Origin: Antedon mediterranea
Lineage: Eukaryota; Echinodermata; Crinoidea; Comatulida; Antedonidae
Reading direction: 5' to 3'
Assembly (NCBI RefSeq): GCF_964355755.1
Contig: NC_092671.1
Span: forward strand, 24,261,070 to 24,325,069
DNA length: 64,000 nt
Positions 22,801 to 37,800 of the stretch are shown piece after piece. The notes beneath the pieces are model-generated. The model was not told the origin of the DNA, searched no databases, and saw only the letters and a program-made list of their open reading frames with translations. A program made the translations under genes and the position numbers. The stretch's first letter is position 1. Each line of letters opens with the position of its first letter.

Positions 22801-25800
22801 AGTTACGGGATGTTCTGTTTACACAGCTCACAAAAAAAGGAAGAAAGACAGGAATAATACAGAAAAAAAGATGATCCCATACAATAACAAGGAGTTATCC
22901 GCCAAGTGCGGATAACTAACTAGAAAGCCACTCCGAGAGTGCATACCTCCGCCTACTGTAAAATTCTTCTACATCAGATTTAGTCACCGGAAAGTGTGTG
23001 TCTTAATGCTGTGTATGATTTAGGCTAATTTCACTACAAGCATGTGTATGCGAGTTTGGTGTTTAAGGTTCAGTATGTAACCAGCCTTTCAAATAACAAT
23101 AGCTTCAGCCGACTAACAATAGAACAGAAACGCGAGTGAATTTTAAAAGAAATCGGGTGTACTACTTGCATAAAAAAACTTGTACATTAAATCTAAAATT
23201 TCAGGTTCAGGTTCAGAACAACGTTTACAAGAAATCTAACACACTTATTTTGAACACGTTGTGGCATGAATATCAGAAATTGAATTAAAAATAAGAGGAT
23301 AATTCTAACTTGGGTAGCCAAGTGCCTCCAAATGAAGCCAACCATTCTATTACTCTTACTAACAATGTGGTCAATATGCTTGGAAAATAAAAGTTTGGAA
23401 TCGAAGTATATATTCTTCTGATTATTAATTTGATAATTATACGAAATGAGTTTTGATGTAACTTATATTGACTTACATTTGGAGGCATTGAGTTAAGTTT
23501 CTTACCCCAAGAATAAGACCACTGCACTAGACCATCCAAATCCTCCTGAAGTAATACTGCATCGTCGTTTAGAATACTATATAATTTAACATCATCTGCA
23601 AATAAAAGAAACTTGGAAAATTTAGGAATTGTGGTAAAATCGTTAAAATGTTACATAATAAAGGGCCTAACACTCGGCCCTGCGGAACACCTGAAAGAAT
23701 AGGTAACCAATTTGACAATTGACCGTCAACAAGAACTCTCTGCTGCCTTCAACTCACGTAAGATGAGTGTAGCTGCCAATGATACCAAATCTGTTCAACT
23801 TGTGTAGAGATGGAACTCATGTGACACCCCGTCAAAAGCACATGAGAAATCTGTATAAACAACATCACATTGCTGTTTGTCGTCTATAGAAGAATACGCT
23901 GTGCTTAGTAAAGTAGCCAGATTAGTTTGGCATGATCTCCCTGGAGTTTTAGCAGTGTTTAGACTCACTCAAAAAGGGAGAAACATGCTGAGATATATAA
24001 TTATAAATCATTCTCTCAAATACTTTGGAAATAGTACGAAGGAGTGATACTGGGGCCGGATTTATCAAACTTGCTTAGCAAAAAAAATCTTGTCGTAACT
24101 TTGCCTTAAATCCTTGTTTTGGCTAAGTCAGATTTATTAATATCTAAGCAAAAATATTTGCTTAATTTTTCTTAAATCTAAGACGAACAACCTTAAGATG
24201 AAAAATTTTATCTTATCTTATTTCTGCAACAGAAACATTCATTTTTTACAACGCGAGCGCTAGGCCGGAACTTTGAACATTCGGAAAGGTGCGTTTTCCG
24301 CTGTACTACGGACGCTAAAATATTGATATCGATCTTCATAAATGGCCTAAAATTGGACGAGCAAAACAAATTTTTTCGGGATAGGTACGACCCATTTGAC
24401 TAACTTTTAGAAAACTTTATCGGCTGCCAAGGGTCGCCGTCATTGATAAAAATAAACAAATGTTAATTTGATTTAAGTTTAGAGCGAATGATTTTCGTAT
24501 GTATTTCCGACTGTTGTGCTCTTTCTCTATTCCAAGTAATTTTATTTTATTTTATTTTATTTCATACTCATCCAACAGCGAGTAACCCGCCAATTACAGG
24601 ATGGATAAACTATTTAATAATTTCACAAGACAAACATATACACAAGATGCTCTACATAAACAAAGACTTATTATTAAGTCTTTGGGAATTTTTTTCAGAT
24701 TCTCTTGAGAGGATTCCATTTTCCATTCCATTTAATATCCATGACAAGATTTATCCATTTTCTGAGAAGTATAAAATAAATAAAAACAATAGTAGCCAGA
24801 ATGCGCCCTCTCTAGTTGGGAGTGAAAATACGGAGATAAAATGTTATAGGGCCGCCATCGCTAAGAGAAAAAAGCTAATGCGCATGCGTAAGCAAGGATT
24901 TTTCGTCTTAAGACGTAATTTGCTGCCCTCTAGAGTTTTATTTTGCGCATGTGCAAAGCAAAATTTACCTAAGACAATTTTTCGGCTAAGACGTTTGATA
25001 AATAAGATTATGTTATTTGCTTAAAATGGATATGAAAGGATTTTAAAATTTCACAAAAAGGACTTTGTATGAATCCTTTTAATGTTAATAAACAGCACAC
25101 AAAAAATTAGATTCAAATACCTAGTAGAAATTGAGAAATAAACAAATTAAATTTTGGTATAAAACGTCCGCAAAATGGCCGACCAACTAGCACGCCATCT
25201 TAATTTTTATGAACGTTCTATACGCACGTACGAGATCGTCAAATTTAGAGTTTGAAACACCCGGGGTTGTAGCCACGGCAGCAGTCGTTTTGTGATTGGT
25301 TAATGAATTTTAATACAGTCCAATCACCGCCTTGTCTCGTTCGCGGACTGTGTGGTGTAAACAAAATAAACAAACCCATCCTTCACGAGACTCGCGTGTT
25401 GCAAGCTCCCTGTTGCTGCAGTCGTAGAAAATATCGATATTTCACAAATCAATAAAAAGTTATGTCTGCAAAGATTGTATGTGAAAAGAAGAAAGTGTGT
25501 ATTTGTACTTCTCACACTAAACCACTCACGCAGACTACAAATTAGGCTAGGTCTAGTAGACTATAGTTTATTCTAAATTCGCTAGTAGTAGTAGGCTAGG
25601 CCTACACATGGAGTTACTCCATGGCCTACATACAGTACAAGAGAGTAGCAGTCGCCGGTCCACCGACGAACCTCCAGGAAGTGGACAAGGCGCGGGCGTA
25701 GACGTATGTAAAAGGCGACGTAAATAAAAAAGGTAAGCTTGTGTTGAACTTGTTTTTGGCTCTGACTTTTGTTATTGACTAATATAGTGTCGTGGTACGT

Positions 25801-28800
25801 GAGACCATGCCCGGATTGATTTGGAAGTTTTCTCCCCGGGTATCAAGCGTGCGAGGCTTGGCTCAAATGAATGCAATATCAAGACCAACAGAAAGACAAC
25901 AAGTTGTTGATTGCCGTTACCAGACCATTTATTGTGTACAACTCAACGTCACTCAGAAAATAAAGAGAACGAAGAAAGGAAAAAACCCTGAAAATATACA
26001 AACATAATTTCAATAACAGTCAGTTTATAACTTCAGTTCACTTTACCACTGTATTACCATTATACTTAAACACACTGTGTACAAACTGGTTATCATTAAG
26101 AACAATACAATCCATTAAACGTCATTACAAATGATTAATACCTGAATCAACTTGAATGATGTATTTACTAACTAAGAACGAAAGATCGTACAGCAATCAA
26201 CCATTTCTCTATAAATTGAAGTAAAGATTTGAGAACATTATATGCTTTATTTAAGTTGTATGCATGCAATTTAGTATAATAAATTAACAGGCGAATGATC
26301 CGTCTATCATGTAATATAATTCTTTTTACTACTTACAATGGTAACTTCAACAACGGCTTAATAATATATATATATAACACGGTAACAAAAATCACATCTT
26401 CCTGTGTTTGCAACAAAAGCTTTTCTGACGCGCAGACAGAAAAACCAGGTAGTTAACCAAAACATCACCTATATGCAAATGCGCCAAACACAATGCTCGC
26501 AAAGCAACTAGCAGCAAGACACTTATATGCAAATACGCAGAACGCACACGAACAACAACTGATCCATGACAATAGTAATATAATAATACTAATAATTAAA
26601 GTAGAGCAGAGGAGGTGAGGCCGAGAGGATTATTATAGTTTAGTTAGTAACTGTAGTGTAATTAAATAATAACCTCTTTCTGTTTGTTACCAAGTCATAA
26701 AATATAATACTATAGGGCCTGTAGAGGTAGGATTGAATAAAAATAATAGTACATTTCCATTCATTTATTGGTCTTATCTTTGCAGATTTATGGAATCAAC
26801 AGTACATGAGATGGCTTTGAAGAACTGTAATAGTACTAGTAATAAAATTGTAAACATCAAATTATATGGCAGAAATAGTGTGTGGAATGAATTTTATTGA
26901 ACAAATGTAATATCATAATGAGTTTGGAACAAGCAGGATTTTTCAAACGGGACATAAATTACTTTTGAGACCTGAGTGATACATTTTAATTCTATCAACA
27001 CCAGCCAGCTCCATCATATTCAAGAGATGGATTCTTTCATAAATGTCCATTGTACATAGTATTTGGCTAAATAAATAAAAAAAGAAGTACAGTAGTGGTT
27101 TATTTGTTTACACTTACACTTAATGTTTGATGGAAATAGTTTAGGCTAGTGCCTATTAGATTCCATTTCTAGCCGAAAATAGTTGTCAAGTCTAGACTTA
27201 AAGATGTTCACTGAAGAGGCTTGTATTACATATTCAGGCAGAGAATTCCAGTGATGTATGACTCTGATGGTAAAAAAGTTGACCCTGCACATAAGATTTC
27301 CTCTAAGTTTTGGACGATATAGTTTTAAGCTGTGTCCCCTGGTTCTGATGTTGTGAATATACCCAGACCCATTTAGATGGTTAAAAACAAACACTATATG
27401 ATGCACTGCTACTAGTGTACTGTCTGGTAGTACATTACCATAGTTACAGTATGACTGTAACCCTAGCACTCGCGTCTAAAGAATTCTATTATGCATATTT
27501 TACTATTCTTCATAAATATTTAGTTCTGTAATTTTAATTGTCTGCGCTCATTCTATACTTGGTGTCTTAGTATACTGCATAAATGTATCGTGCAAGCATG
27601 ATCCAAGTAGCATCTATTATAAAGTACGCTGGGTATCTTTCTATTCACCTGAAAAAAGGAAAATGAATAAGCACATGTTTATCTGCCCTCAAAACAAAAT
27701 AATAATTTAGTATAATGTATTATGTAGGTTTGATCAACAGTTTAAAATAGCAATGCTCAGTATCTGTTACCTTAATATTATAATTTGACTCTAACATTTG
27801 CGCTTTCATTCCAATCAATAAATACATTTGCTTATCCCGTCCATCAATTATCATAGTTGCACTCCAATTATAGACCTGTAGGTAGGTAAAAATACAAATG
27901 AATTGTTTATTTACTGTATACTGTACTGTATATGATACAAGCTGAAATACCCCTAACTAGGCCTGGCCTGTTATAACCTTTATTACTACATTAGAGAAAA
28001 TCCAACTCTATTCATTTTATCTAATAATCAGTATTCAGTTTAGTATTCAGTGTTGCCTAGCCTACTAGCTAGTAGGGCGGCATGTAATAACAAAAAACTA
28101 TTTTAATAATGCGTTAGTCAGGACACTACAGCACACAACAATATTAATAAATGTACTTATAAATAATGTGTATATACATAATACAGTAACACAATTGTGC
28201 CTACCATTAACACCCTCAACGATACATCAAGGAGCATACGCTCTCAGCTCACCTCTGGCCGGGCGACTAAACACCGTATCCAGCAGTCATCACTACTAAA
28301 AAGGCCTAGGCCTAGCCTAGGCCTAACTAGCTCCAGGCCATGGCATTGTCGAACCCCATTTACTCGTCCAACCGTTTCTTCAAAACGATGTTAACACCCG
28401 TGTTAACAAGACGATGTGGACGAATTTCCATCAATTTCAGTTAATTACAACGAAATAATAATAAAATGAATGTTTCAATAATACGTGTATAATAAATAGC
28501 GAAATAAACATCGCTCGCGAGGAGGGTCGAGAGAGAGGCCAAGGTGGTCGACTCTGTGATTCTCACGCATGCGCAAAATAACTCCGTGTACCCAGCAAGA
28601 TAGGCATTTGGCTATGAATTTCGTAAAAGATGGCCTTGAAAAACGAAATTAAAATCCGTTTAAAAAAAAACATGGTTGATAATATGAATTAATTTTATTC
28701 GATTAGGCTAACATACTTATCCAAGAATAAAAATATCAAAGCAATAAGTAATTACTACCATGCTTTTGCATCAATCAATGATTTACTGCTAAATTCCTAT

Positions 28801-31800
28801 CTCTGTAATACAAAAATAACTTTTAGTGACGTCACAAATAGTTTTTCACAGGTTTCTCAGGGGCGTTTTGAGGGCGTTGTCGTCCTCCAAAACATTAAGT
28901 ATGACTATGGCAAAGCTTAAAACTGATTGATCTACACGTTGAGCCAATAAAATGATATTGCTAGGAACCCTTTCATATCCATTTTAAGCGCTTCTTAAAT
29001 ATTTCAGCTTAAGAAAAAATAAAGAGGCAGATATTTTGGCCATTTTCCATACATCTGGAAAAGAAAACGATCAAAAATCATCTTACATGGAAGTAAATGG
29101 CCGCATCACATCAACTAACCAGATATGTCAGTTAAAAAGCATGTACCCTACTCAGTTTTTAACAGGTATATGACAGCCGTGGAGTGCCTGCCCTGTTGAA
29201 ATTATTTTGCTGTGGCTTAATAGTTGCTTTCTAGCCTATAGCTTAAAAATTCTTTATAAGCCATAAATTATAAAATTAATTTTTTTCAGATTCTCTTGAG
29301 AGGATTCCATTTACTAATATCCATGACAAGATTTATCCATTTTCTGAGAAGTCCCGAAGTGTTTATATTCCTAACACAAAGCTGACTATCAAGGTTGTGG
29401 ACACAATGAGAATTACATCATCACAGTTTACTCTCAACCCTAATTTGTAAGTATTCAATATGTTTTTTAAACAATTGTAGAAAATTTAGCAATCTGGTAC
29501 ATTAACAAATTGGTCTGAGGTCCTCCTATTATTATTTAATCTATTATACATAGTGTAAAAAGAGATACCTATATAGTCTATTTATTTATCTATTATAAAA
29601 TTAATATATTTTATTGAATAGTTTTTAAATATGTTTTAATGACAATACATATGAGTTTCCTGTACAATCCCACAAAATGAATTTTCTTCTGTACATGCAG
29701 AAGTTGTTGATAGCCGAGTGGTTAGGACACTTGACTGTCATACAGATAGACCCGGGTTCAATTCCCGACAACTCCCAGTCCACTCAGCTGTAAATGAGTA
29801 CCTGGTTGAAAATACTAGGGAGAAAAAAGGCGGCGTGGAAAGGAACTGGCCACCCTACCACATAATGCCGAGGCTTAGTACAATGAGCTCCTAACAGCTC
29901 ATTCCCCTACGTTCAGAGAACACGGGACTCACCTTTACATGCACCTATCACTCTATAACTTGATAAGAGCGAGCTGTCTGTCACTGGCCGTATGAATGCA
30001 TTATTACAAAGGTCTTCTAAACTCGGAAAACATGCGACCCTAAAGGTCAAATCTGCTAAAAAACTAAACAACCGACAGATTAAAATGAATTCTATCGACA
30101 TGGTTGCATTTAATGCAACTTTGATCCGTAATAACTCAATTGAGGATGCAGTTAATGTGCTCAACGTAACAAATTTATCGTGCGCGAGCAAATCCAAGAA
30201 CGCAGAAAACCAATTGCTAGACGATAATCGCTGGAATACTCTGATTCAAAGTAATGATAACAAATTCATTTGGGATGCAATCAATTGGAATGGTTCAGTG
30301 AACGGAAACGTTAATATTGAACGAACAGATAAGGATTTTTGCGATCACTTTACAAAATTACTAAATATGCATATGGGCGATACCAATGTCATAAGAAATT
30401 ACGGAGGTCCATACATTCCAATACTAGATGACCCAATCCAGATACGTGAAGTTGAAGAAGCCATTACAAAAGTCAAAGGCTATTTGCTTCAGGCGGTCCC
30501 TCGGGAATACCAGCAGGAATGCTAAAACAGCCATCACCACTCTGGATCGACTTATTTAATACGATATTATTTTTACTTGCTCAGTTTCCAACTCAATGGT
30601 GTTATGCTCGTTTGATTATTTTAAAGTCTGGAAATAGAATTGAATGCTCAAATTGACGTGGTATTACAAATATGGATGCAAAAGTATATTACAGCATTCT
30701 CAATCAACGGTTAATGCGGTGGTTTACGTCCGATAGAGCACAAGCAGGCGCTCAACCACCTTGCTTGGAACATATTGTAATTTTACGTCTGCTTACAAAC
30801 TATGCAATTCATAAAAAACTGAAGTTATTTATTATTTTCGTGGACTTCTCAAAAGCTTATAATAACGTTCCTAGAAATAAATTGATCGATTGTTTAAGTT
30901 TGTTGGGATTTGGATACAAGATGCTATGGGCTATTGCTTCTATGTATAATATTAATAAGTTAGTATAGGATCATCAATAATTCCGTGTACACGTGGTCGC
31001 CGTCAGGGAGCTCCTACATCATGCTTTTTATTCACAGCCTTTGTAAACCCCCTTATCCGTGGGTTTGTTGAAAAATGTGCACCGGATGGTTTTCTTAAAT
31101 CACTACACTGTTTAATGTTAATGGATGATACAGTTATATTAGCTACCTCTCGAGATAAATGTCTGACCAAACTAGATCATTTAATACAATTCTGGTCTGA
31201 TTATTAATGCAAAGAAAACCAAGTTGATGGTTATTAATGGTGATAATTATGATAGAGGCACTATAAATATGTTGTAAAGATGGTAAAGTAATTGAACATT
31301 GTGATAAATATGTATACCTGGGTGCAACATTTACATCTGATGGTCGGTTAGAATCCGCTATTTAAATTTTGTAGCCTTTGTTCGTACAAATTGTAACTAC
31401 CCATTTAATATTAAAAGAAAAGTCTTCCTTGCTGCTTTAATGTCCAGTATATTATATAGTTGTAAATCATGGATGTCAAATTCATTTAAATCTATTCAGG
31501 TATTATATATGTCAGCGATAAAAGCGTTCTTAGGAGTTAGATCATCCACAGTTAATGATATTTGTTTGATCAAACTAGGTTATCCGTCAATTGACAGCAT
31601 GGTAAAAAAGCAGGTTCAATATAAGTTTTTTAATAAAATATTAAATGAAGAAAGGGAGAATATGAATGACGACCCGTTTATGTTGGCATTGTCAATATGT
31701 CGTCTTGCTCAAAGTCCATTTTATCGTTATGTTTGTAGTATTTTAGAGATTCCTGATCATCGTAATAATGATATCTAGAATTCGTAACCCTGTGTTAGAA

Positions 31801-34800
31801 TCCACGCATACTAAACTTAGTATATATTGTCGCACTTTAAATCCTTCTCTTGATATTCATCCGATGTATTTTGATCATAATGTACCGGAGCATGAAAGGC
31901 TAGCTTTCTCACGTTTACGACTTATATCTCATAACCTTAGAATAGAAACTGGGCGGTGGTCTCGCACGCCACCCGATGAACGTCTTTGTAAATGCGGCAA
32001 AGTGCAGACCGAATTTCACACATTATGTGAATGCCCATTTACTGCACACATACGCCAAACTTATAATATACATTGTCATACTGTAGCCTTGTGTTTTTAT
32101 TCTCTATTGAACCTTTATTACTGTCAAAATTTGTTTTTGAAGTTCTTAAAGTTAGTGAAAATAATATTTAAGTTTGTTATTGCTATTTTCATGCTTATAG
32201 CCTACTATTTGTATGCCATGTTGGACACTGTCATCCCCAGTTGTCAATAAAAGATAATAGGTAAACTACACATGTCTTTTTTACATTATTTGTTGGAATT
32301 GATTATTTCCATAAATACATTTGTCACAAGTGATCTTTACTAATTTGTATTGTTTAGCGTTGATTGCCTACTCAACAATAACATATTTTGATATAGCGAC
32401 CGTGCACCGTAGGTCCAGTGTATGCATATTTCTCGTGTGCACTGTGCAATCTAGTACATCTTTCGAGACGAGCAAGGAGTTTTCCTGGTGTACTAGTTCA
32501 CACACACTGTCGTGGACAGACGTAATGGCGCCTTAGTTGGCCGCCGATGACACGATGTGACCCTTAGGGGAGAAGAATGTTGTTGAAAAGGTGTAACATA
32601 AGTCCACAGCGCACTGACCTTTATAAAATAGCACTATATAAATGTTGCATTGGGATAACACAACAAAAATAAACTGATTATTACTACTGTATCAGTCGAA
32701 TAAAACTCACCCAAAGTCCTTTCCATGCTCTGAATTGATTTGGTACCAGCATGACAATACAAATCATAACTAGATTTAATTCGTCACTATGACAAGTTAT
32801 AGATATTTAAATAAAGATAATTGATTTTATTATACTTAATCATCCCATGCGAATTAGCATTATAACCACATCATTTGATACCATGGAACCCCATGGATTG
32901 ATTTTGATTATTTGTAATACAGTATGAAAGATAGGATAGGTAACGCAAATACAATAGCACATGAGCCATATTATACCCTTGAATTGAATAAAACAGTCCG
33001 ATCAAAGATCCCTCCATGTACAGTATGTGTCATAAACCACCATTGAATAAAGATATAAGCTACTTTGGTGCAGATAAATTATTACATACTGCAATGAATC
33101 ATAATTTTTGATTATGATGACAATTTTAAAACAATTTTTAAATGATGCACTGTCAAACTATATACTTTCAACTTTAATACATGAACAGTTTAAAGTAGAA
33201 GGTAAATGTTAAGTTGGTTATATTGGTCCAACAAAATTTCATAGTTTGTTTGATTGTCAAAATTTTAAAAATGTTAATATGTAATTAATGATTATGTAAT
33301 CAACATTTTTTCACTTAATTTTATAATAAATCATACATGATACATAAACTTTAAGAAAAAGAAATAAAAAATTGGTTTCACCGAGCATTCTGACATTGAC
33401 AATCTACAGTATATTAATTTTTAAATTTAGCATATATTTTCACCATTTTGTTAACTTACATGTGCATAGCCGGTCACTTTTTACGTGCTCATATAACACG
33501 GTTTTAAGTTGAAAAGTGAATAAACTATGATGCTCATTGCTAATTTTTATATATAATTTGCAGAGTAATTTTATCAGGGAAGTGTGCGCTTTTATTATAC
33601 TTAATCATCCCATGCGAATTAGCATTATAACCACATCATTTGATACCAAAATAGAATTAAATTTATAATAAGCCAAAATATATTTACACTCTGTACACCG
33701 ACTCATTTTTGTCAATTTTTAATAAATTTTCACATTTTATAAATTAGCTTTATAATTAAAGGCTTTCAATATAAGCAAATGGATAGCATATGATTGGATA
33801 GATACAGTAGTTCATAAAACTAAAAAAATAGTGATTTATTATATAAAAACCAAAATAAATTTACACTACTTTACACTTATATATATACAGTACTCATTTT
33901 TGTAGAAAATAAATAAGATATGCACATTTTAAACAAGAAATATTTCTTATAAAAAACGCTGCTCGCTTATTGACGTAACAGTTTTAAAGATATATTGTCC
34001 CTCTGAAAAATATTTTTTATTTCAAATTTGTGTTTGAATGTGTAATTTTATTGTCACATAATAGTTATTTTACCTGAAAAAAATGTAATTTAAAGCAAAA
34101 AATACTTAAATTGTCTAGTTTTTGAGTTATAATTAAACGTTTCTTTTCTTTTTTTGTGAACAAATATTATTTGTTTGTTACAGAATCTGTGTTTCATATC
34201 AGTCACTTTAGTTTATTTTATTGCTAAGGTCAAGTCTGGGGGTCACTTCATCACACCTAGATACTTCATTCAAGTGTGAAGTATCATCTGACAGGGAATT
34301 ATATAATATCATGGGACTCATAAATACCACAAATGCTTTGGGATTTGTCTTTCCCAGACGTTTTTTGGTGGTACGTATGCATTTCAGCAAAACTTAGATA
34401 TATAACTGCTGCTTTACTTTCGGTTTCTTAATGAGTCATCCTCCTGGGACGTAGGGGGTAAAGCAGCAGCGTATAAAAATAGATTTCAGTACTACAAGTT
34501 GGGTAGCAATGAATATAATATTTTATGGGCTTTTATTTTATACCAAATGGATCTTCCAAGCACAAAATAAATTTGCACTATTTAATATACTCATTTTTGT
34601 CAAAAATTAATAAAATATGCCAATTTTAAAAAAAAATCGAAATCATAATTACAGATTTTCAATGCAAGTTGGGTAGCCCATTTTATGGCTTTCATTTGAT
34701 ACCAAATAAATTATTTACTACAACTCTTACAACTGTAGTGTTAAGGACATGGAAGAACAGCTCAATCGCCTGAACAAAGAAAGTAAAAAGGTTGGCCTAC

Positions 34801-37800
34801 AAATGCACAAAGGAAAGACTAAATTTATGACCAACTTCTCGACTCAAGAGACAATAACAATAGACAATCACCAGATTGAGAAAGTTGACAAATATAAATA
34901 CCTGGGGCAGACCTTGAAAATGCTCAACACTACAGAGGAGGAGATATTAACACGTGTAAAAGCAGGTTGGAGAAGCTTCGGGATGCACAAGCATATCCTG
35001 ACCGACCAAGACATTCCCATGTCACTAAGATTAAGAAGCAGGGTGTACAATCAACGAAAGAGATGGACAAAAATTGATAACAACACAAAGAGTGTGATAA
35101 TAGTGAGATACAGAAAAGTACAAAAGTCGAAGACATCATGGTAAAGATCAAAGAATTGAAATGGAGACGGGCAGGACACATAGCCAGAAGAGACGACAAC
35201 AGATGGACGAAGAGATTGAATGAATGGTAGCCGAGGACAGGGAGAAGAAGAAGAGGACGGCAAAAAAGAAGATGGCGTGACGACATAACAACGTACATTT
35301 GAAACAGCAACATGGGAAAGATCGGCAAGGAACAGAACTAAATGGAAACAGCTGGAGGAGGCCTTCACACAGCAGTGGGTGAAATAGGCTATGAGATGAG
35401 ATGAGATGAAATTATTTAATATTACATTTTAAACCTTTGACCCTGATTTTGTGAATTTTTGCCTTGGATAGCAAATTTGGCACACATCCCATGTTGTTCG
35501 TTGGGGTCAAATTATCCTATAACAATTGAGATATTCTCTCCTAAATTAAATGCATACAAATCTGACCCAGGTCCTAGACTATTAGCTCTTTAATATTCGT
35601 AAAGTTAGAAGTAAAAAAGTAAAGTCTAAAGTTCCATATCCAGTATTGCTTTCATTTTTGAGTGAAGGGATAGTGTATCAAAATCCAAAAGCCGTAAATA
35701 CAGGTACTTCCGAATTTTATTCTTGATACAATTGGCAAATACTAGACATTACTTTTACCGTACCAACGGTTAAAAATCTACTGATGAAATCAGAAATTTT
35801 ATTTTAAAACTCTTCATGATATCTTCCTAAAAGAGAATGGAGCAATATTGTATTGGTGTGATGTTACTAAATCTATGTTTCGCGGGACATATGAAATAGA
35901 TACAGTAGGTAAAGGGTAGGTGTCCAAGGAGGAGATCCATACAAAAGCTTTTGCATTGTGTCTATATTTCAGAATTAAGCATAATTTATATATAGATTGT
36001 ATGGATGAAACACTGTAATTTGCCCTAATAAATAATTTGCATAAAACAAATTACCTTTGTACCTCATGTTGCTTTAAATCCCCCCAAAAGTATCCAAGCA
36101 GTATAGTAGAGAGGCCAAATACACAAAAGTCCTCTATAAAAAGTTTGGGGGGCATTTTTTGTTAATAGCAGGCAACCATGTTGAATGTATCCTTTGTGGG
36201 GTGACAAAAACGATAGGGGTGGATGCCATCTTCAGTTTTGGGTTTTAAGGTCAGTTTATGTGGTCAAGAGGTCAAACAAGGTCAAAATATAGGATTTTTT
36301 TTTATTCACGGAAAATCATCTACATTATCAGATCTATCCAAAAAGGTATATCTGAAGATCAACTGATGCTTCATATTGTAGTAATTATGAGATAAACATT
36401 TAATTTTACACATAAAAACATAGGAAATTAAATATAAAAGTGTCATTTTCTCAAAATGTTGTTTTCACATATTTCTGTAAAGTACACACAGTTTTTTAAT
36501 AGGCTTTTTCCAGTCATTGTAAATTTGTCTTTTTCATGTTGTCCACCAGTCATCGTTTTGATTTTTGTCGGAAAAAATAGGTCAAGTGTTATATGTATGA
36601 AACGCCATATGTGCCAAAAGATTGGTCTTTTACTATAATATTAATATTACCTATAATAATTAATGTAATACAGTAATATTTAGAAATTTGTTTTTAGAAA
36701 AATTATTAATATTACCTATAATAATGTAATAATACTTAGAATTTGTTTTTAGAAAAATTTCGAAAACAGAGACCCCCTATATGAACAAGTTTTTATTGAA
36801 GTTTGTTGTTTCAAGAAATCTCGAAAGAGAAACCTGGGTATCGAGTCTTTGCTTTCAAAAACCCTAACTATTGGACTTTATCAAGGTTGGAAGGAGTGGT
36901 AATTGGGGACTTCTTCTTGAGGCCTTCGCATCTATGCTATCATGGCTGACGGTGATAACAAATATAAAACTCCTTAAGTAATTAAGAAGTCCTTTATACA
37001 CATGGATAAAGACGGTTTTAACGTTATTTACAAACATTACGTTACGTACTGTGTCCAGGTATGAAATCCATTTCTCCAAAAAGACATAAACGCACTTGAA
37101 GAGGACAACGTCATGCGACAAATCAAATTCCAGCTATCCATTCTTATTCATATGAAGATTGTTTAAAGTTTCTTGGCCTAACAACCCTGTATGACAGACG
37201 AATTCATGGTGACTTGATTGAAAATTTTCAAAAGATTTCGAGGGTGTAGCCAAGGAAGACTTCCTTCAAATGAGATGCAATCTAAGCAGAAATACACGAG
37301 GACATCAGCTTAGACTTTTTAAACCTAAACTTCACAAAGGACTGATAGGAGATCCACTTTTTCACAATTAGTAATTATATATTTTAATAGTTTGCCAACC
37401 AAAGTCGTCATTTCTGAAACTACCAACACATTTAAAAACCGATTGGATTCGTTGTAGAAATGAGGTTAAAAGGGTAAACAAATTTACCTATCTAAACTAT
37501 CAGAACCAATATTCTAAACACTGAGTGGATGATTGATCAATTCAAAATAGAATCATTGGTATAACATGAAACGCTGTTAAATTCATTGATAGGTTCTGCA
37601 TGACATAGTCAGACTGATCACGAATCACACATAATACACAATATTCTTTCGAACTGACAGATGGTAAGGAAGATCTTATATTTAAAGTAACAACTTATTG
37701 GAAGAAAAAAAACAGTAGAACTTAGAACTTCATGAGCCACTGAGAAAGCATCGCTCTAAACCTTTGCGGATTTCTATAAGGCAACAGTTTCGATAAAGTA

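Noticed and set aside
24488-25024. 178-codon ORF as an independent gene
   Set aside because: It begins in a LINE-tail repeat and continues through the copied PLD exon 2 piece and another repeat; open by chance. Only the exon copy is meaningful.
29700-29775. A functional tRNA gene (box A and B present)
   Set aside because: Acceptor stem and 3' end do not form; a SINE body follows. The same reasoning applies to the heads at 42930, 48775, 54765, 6283 and 12570.
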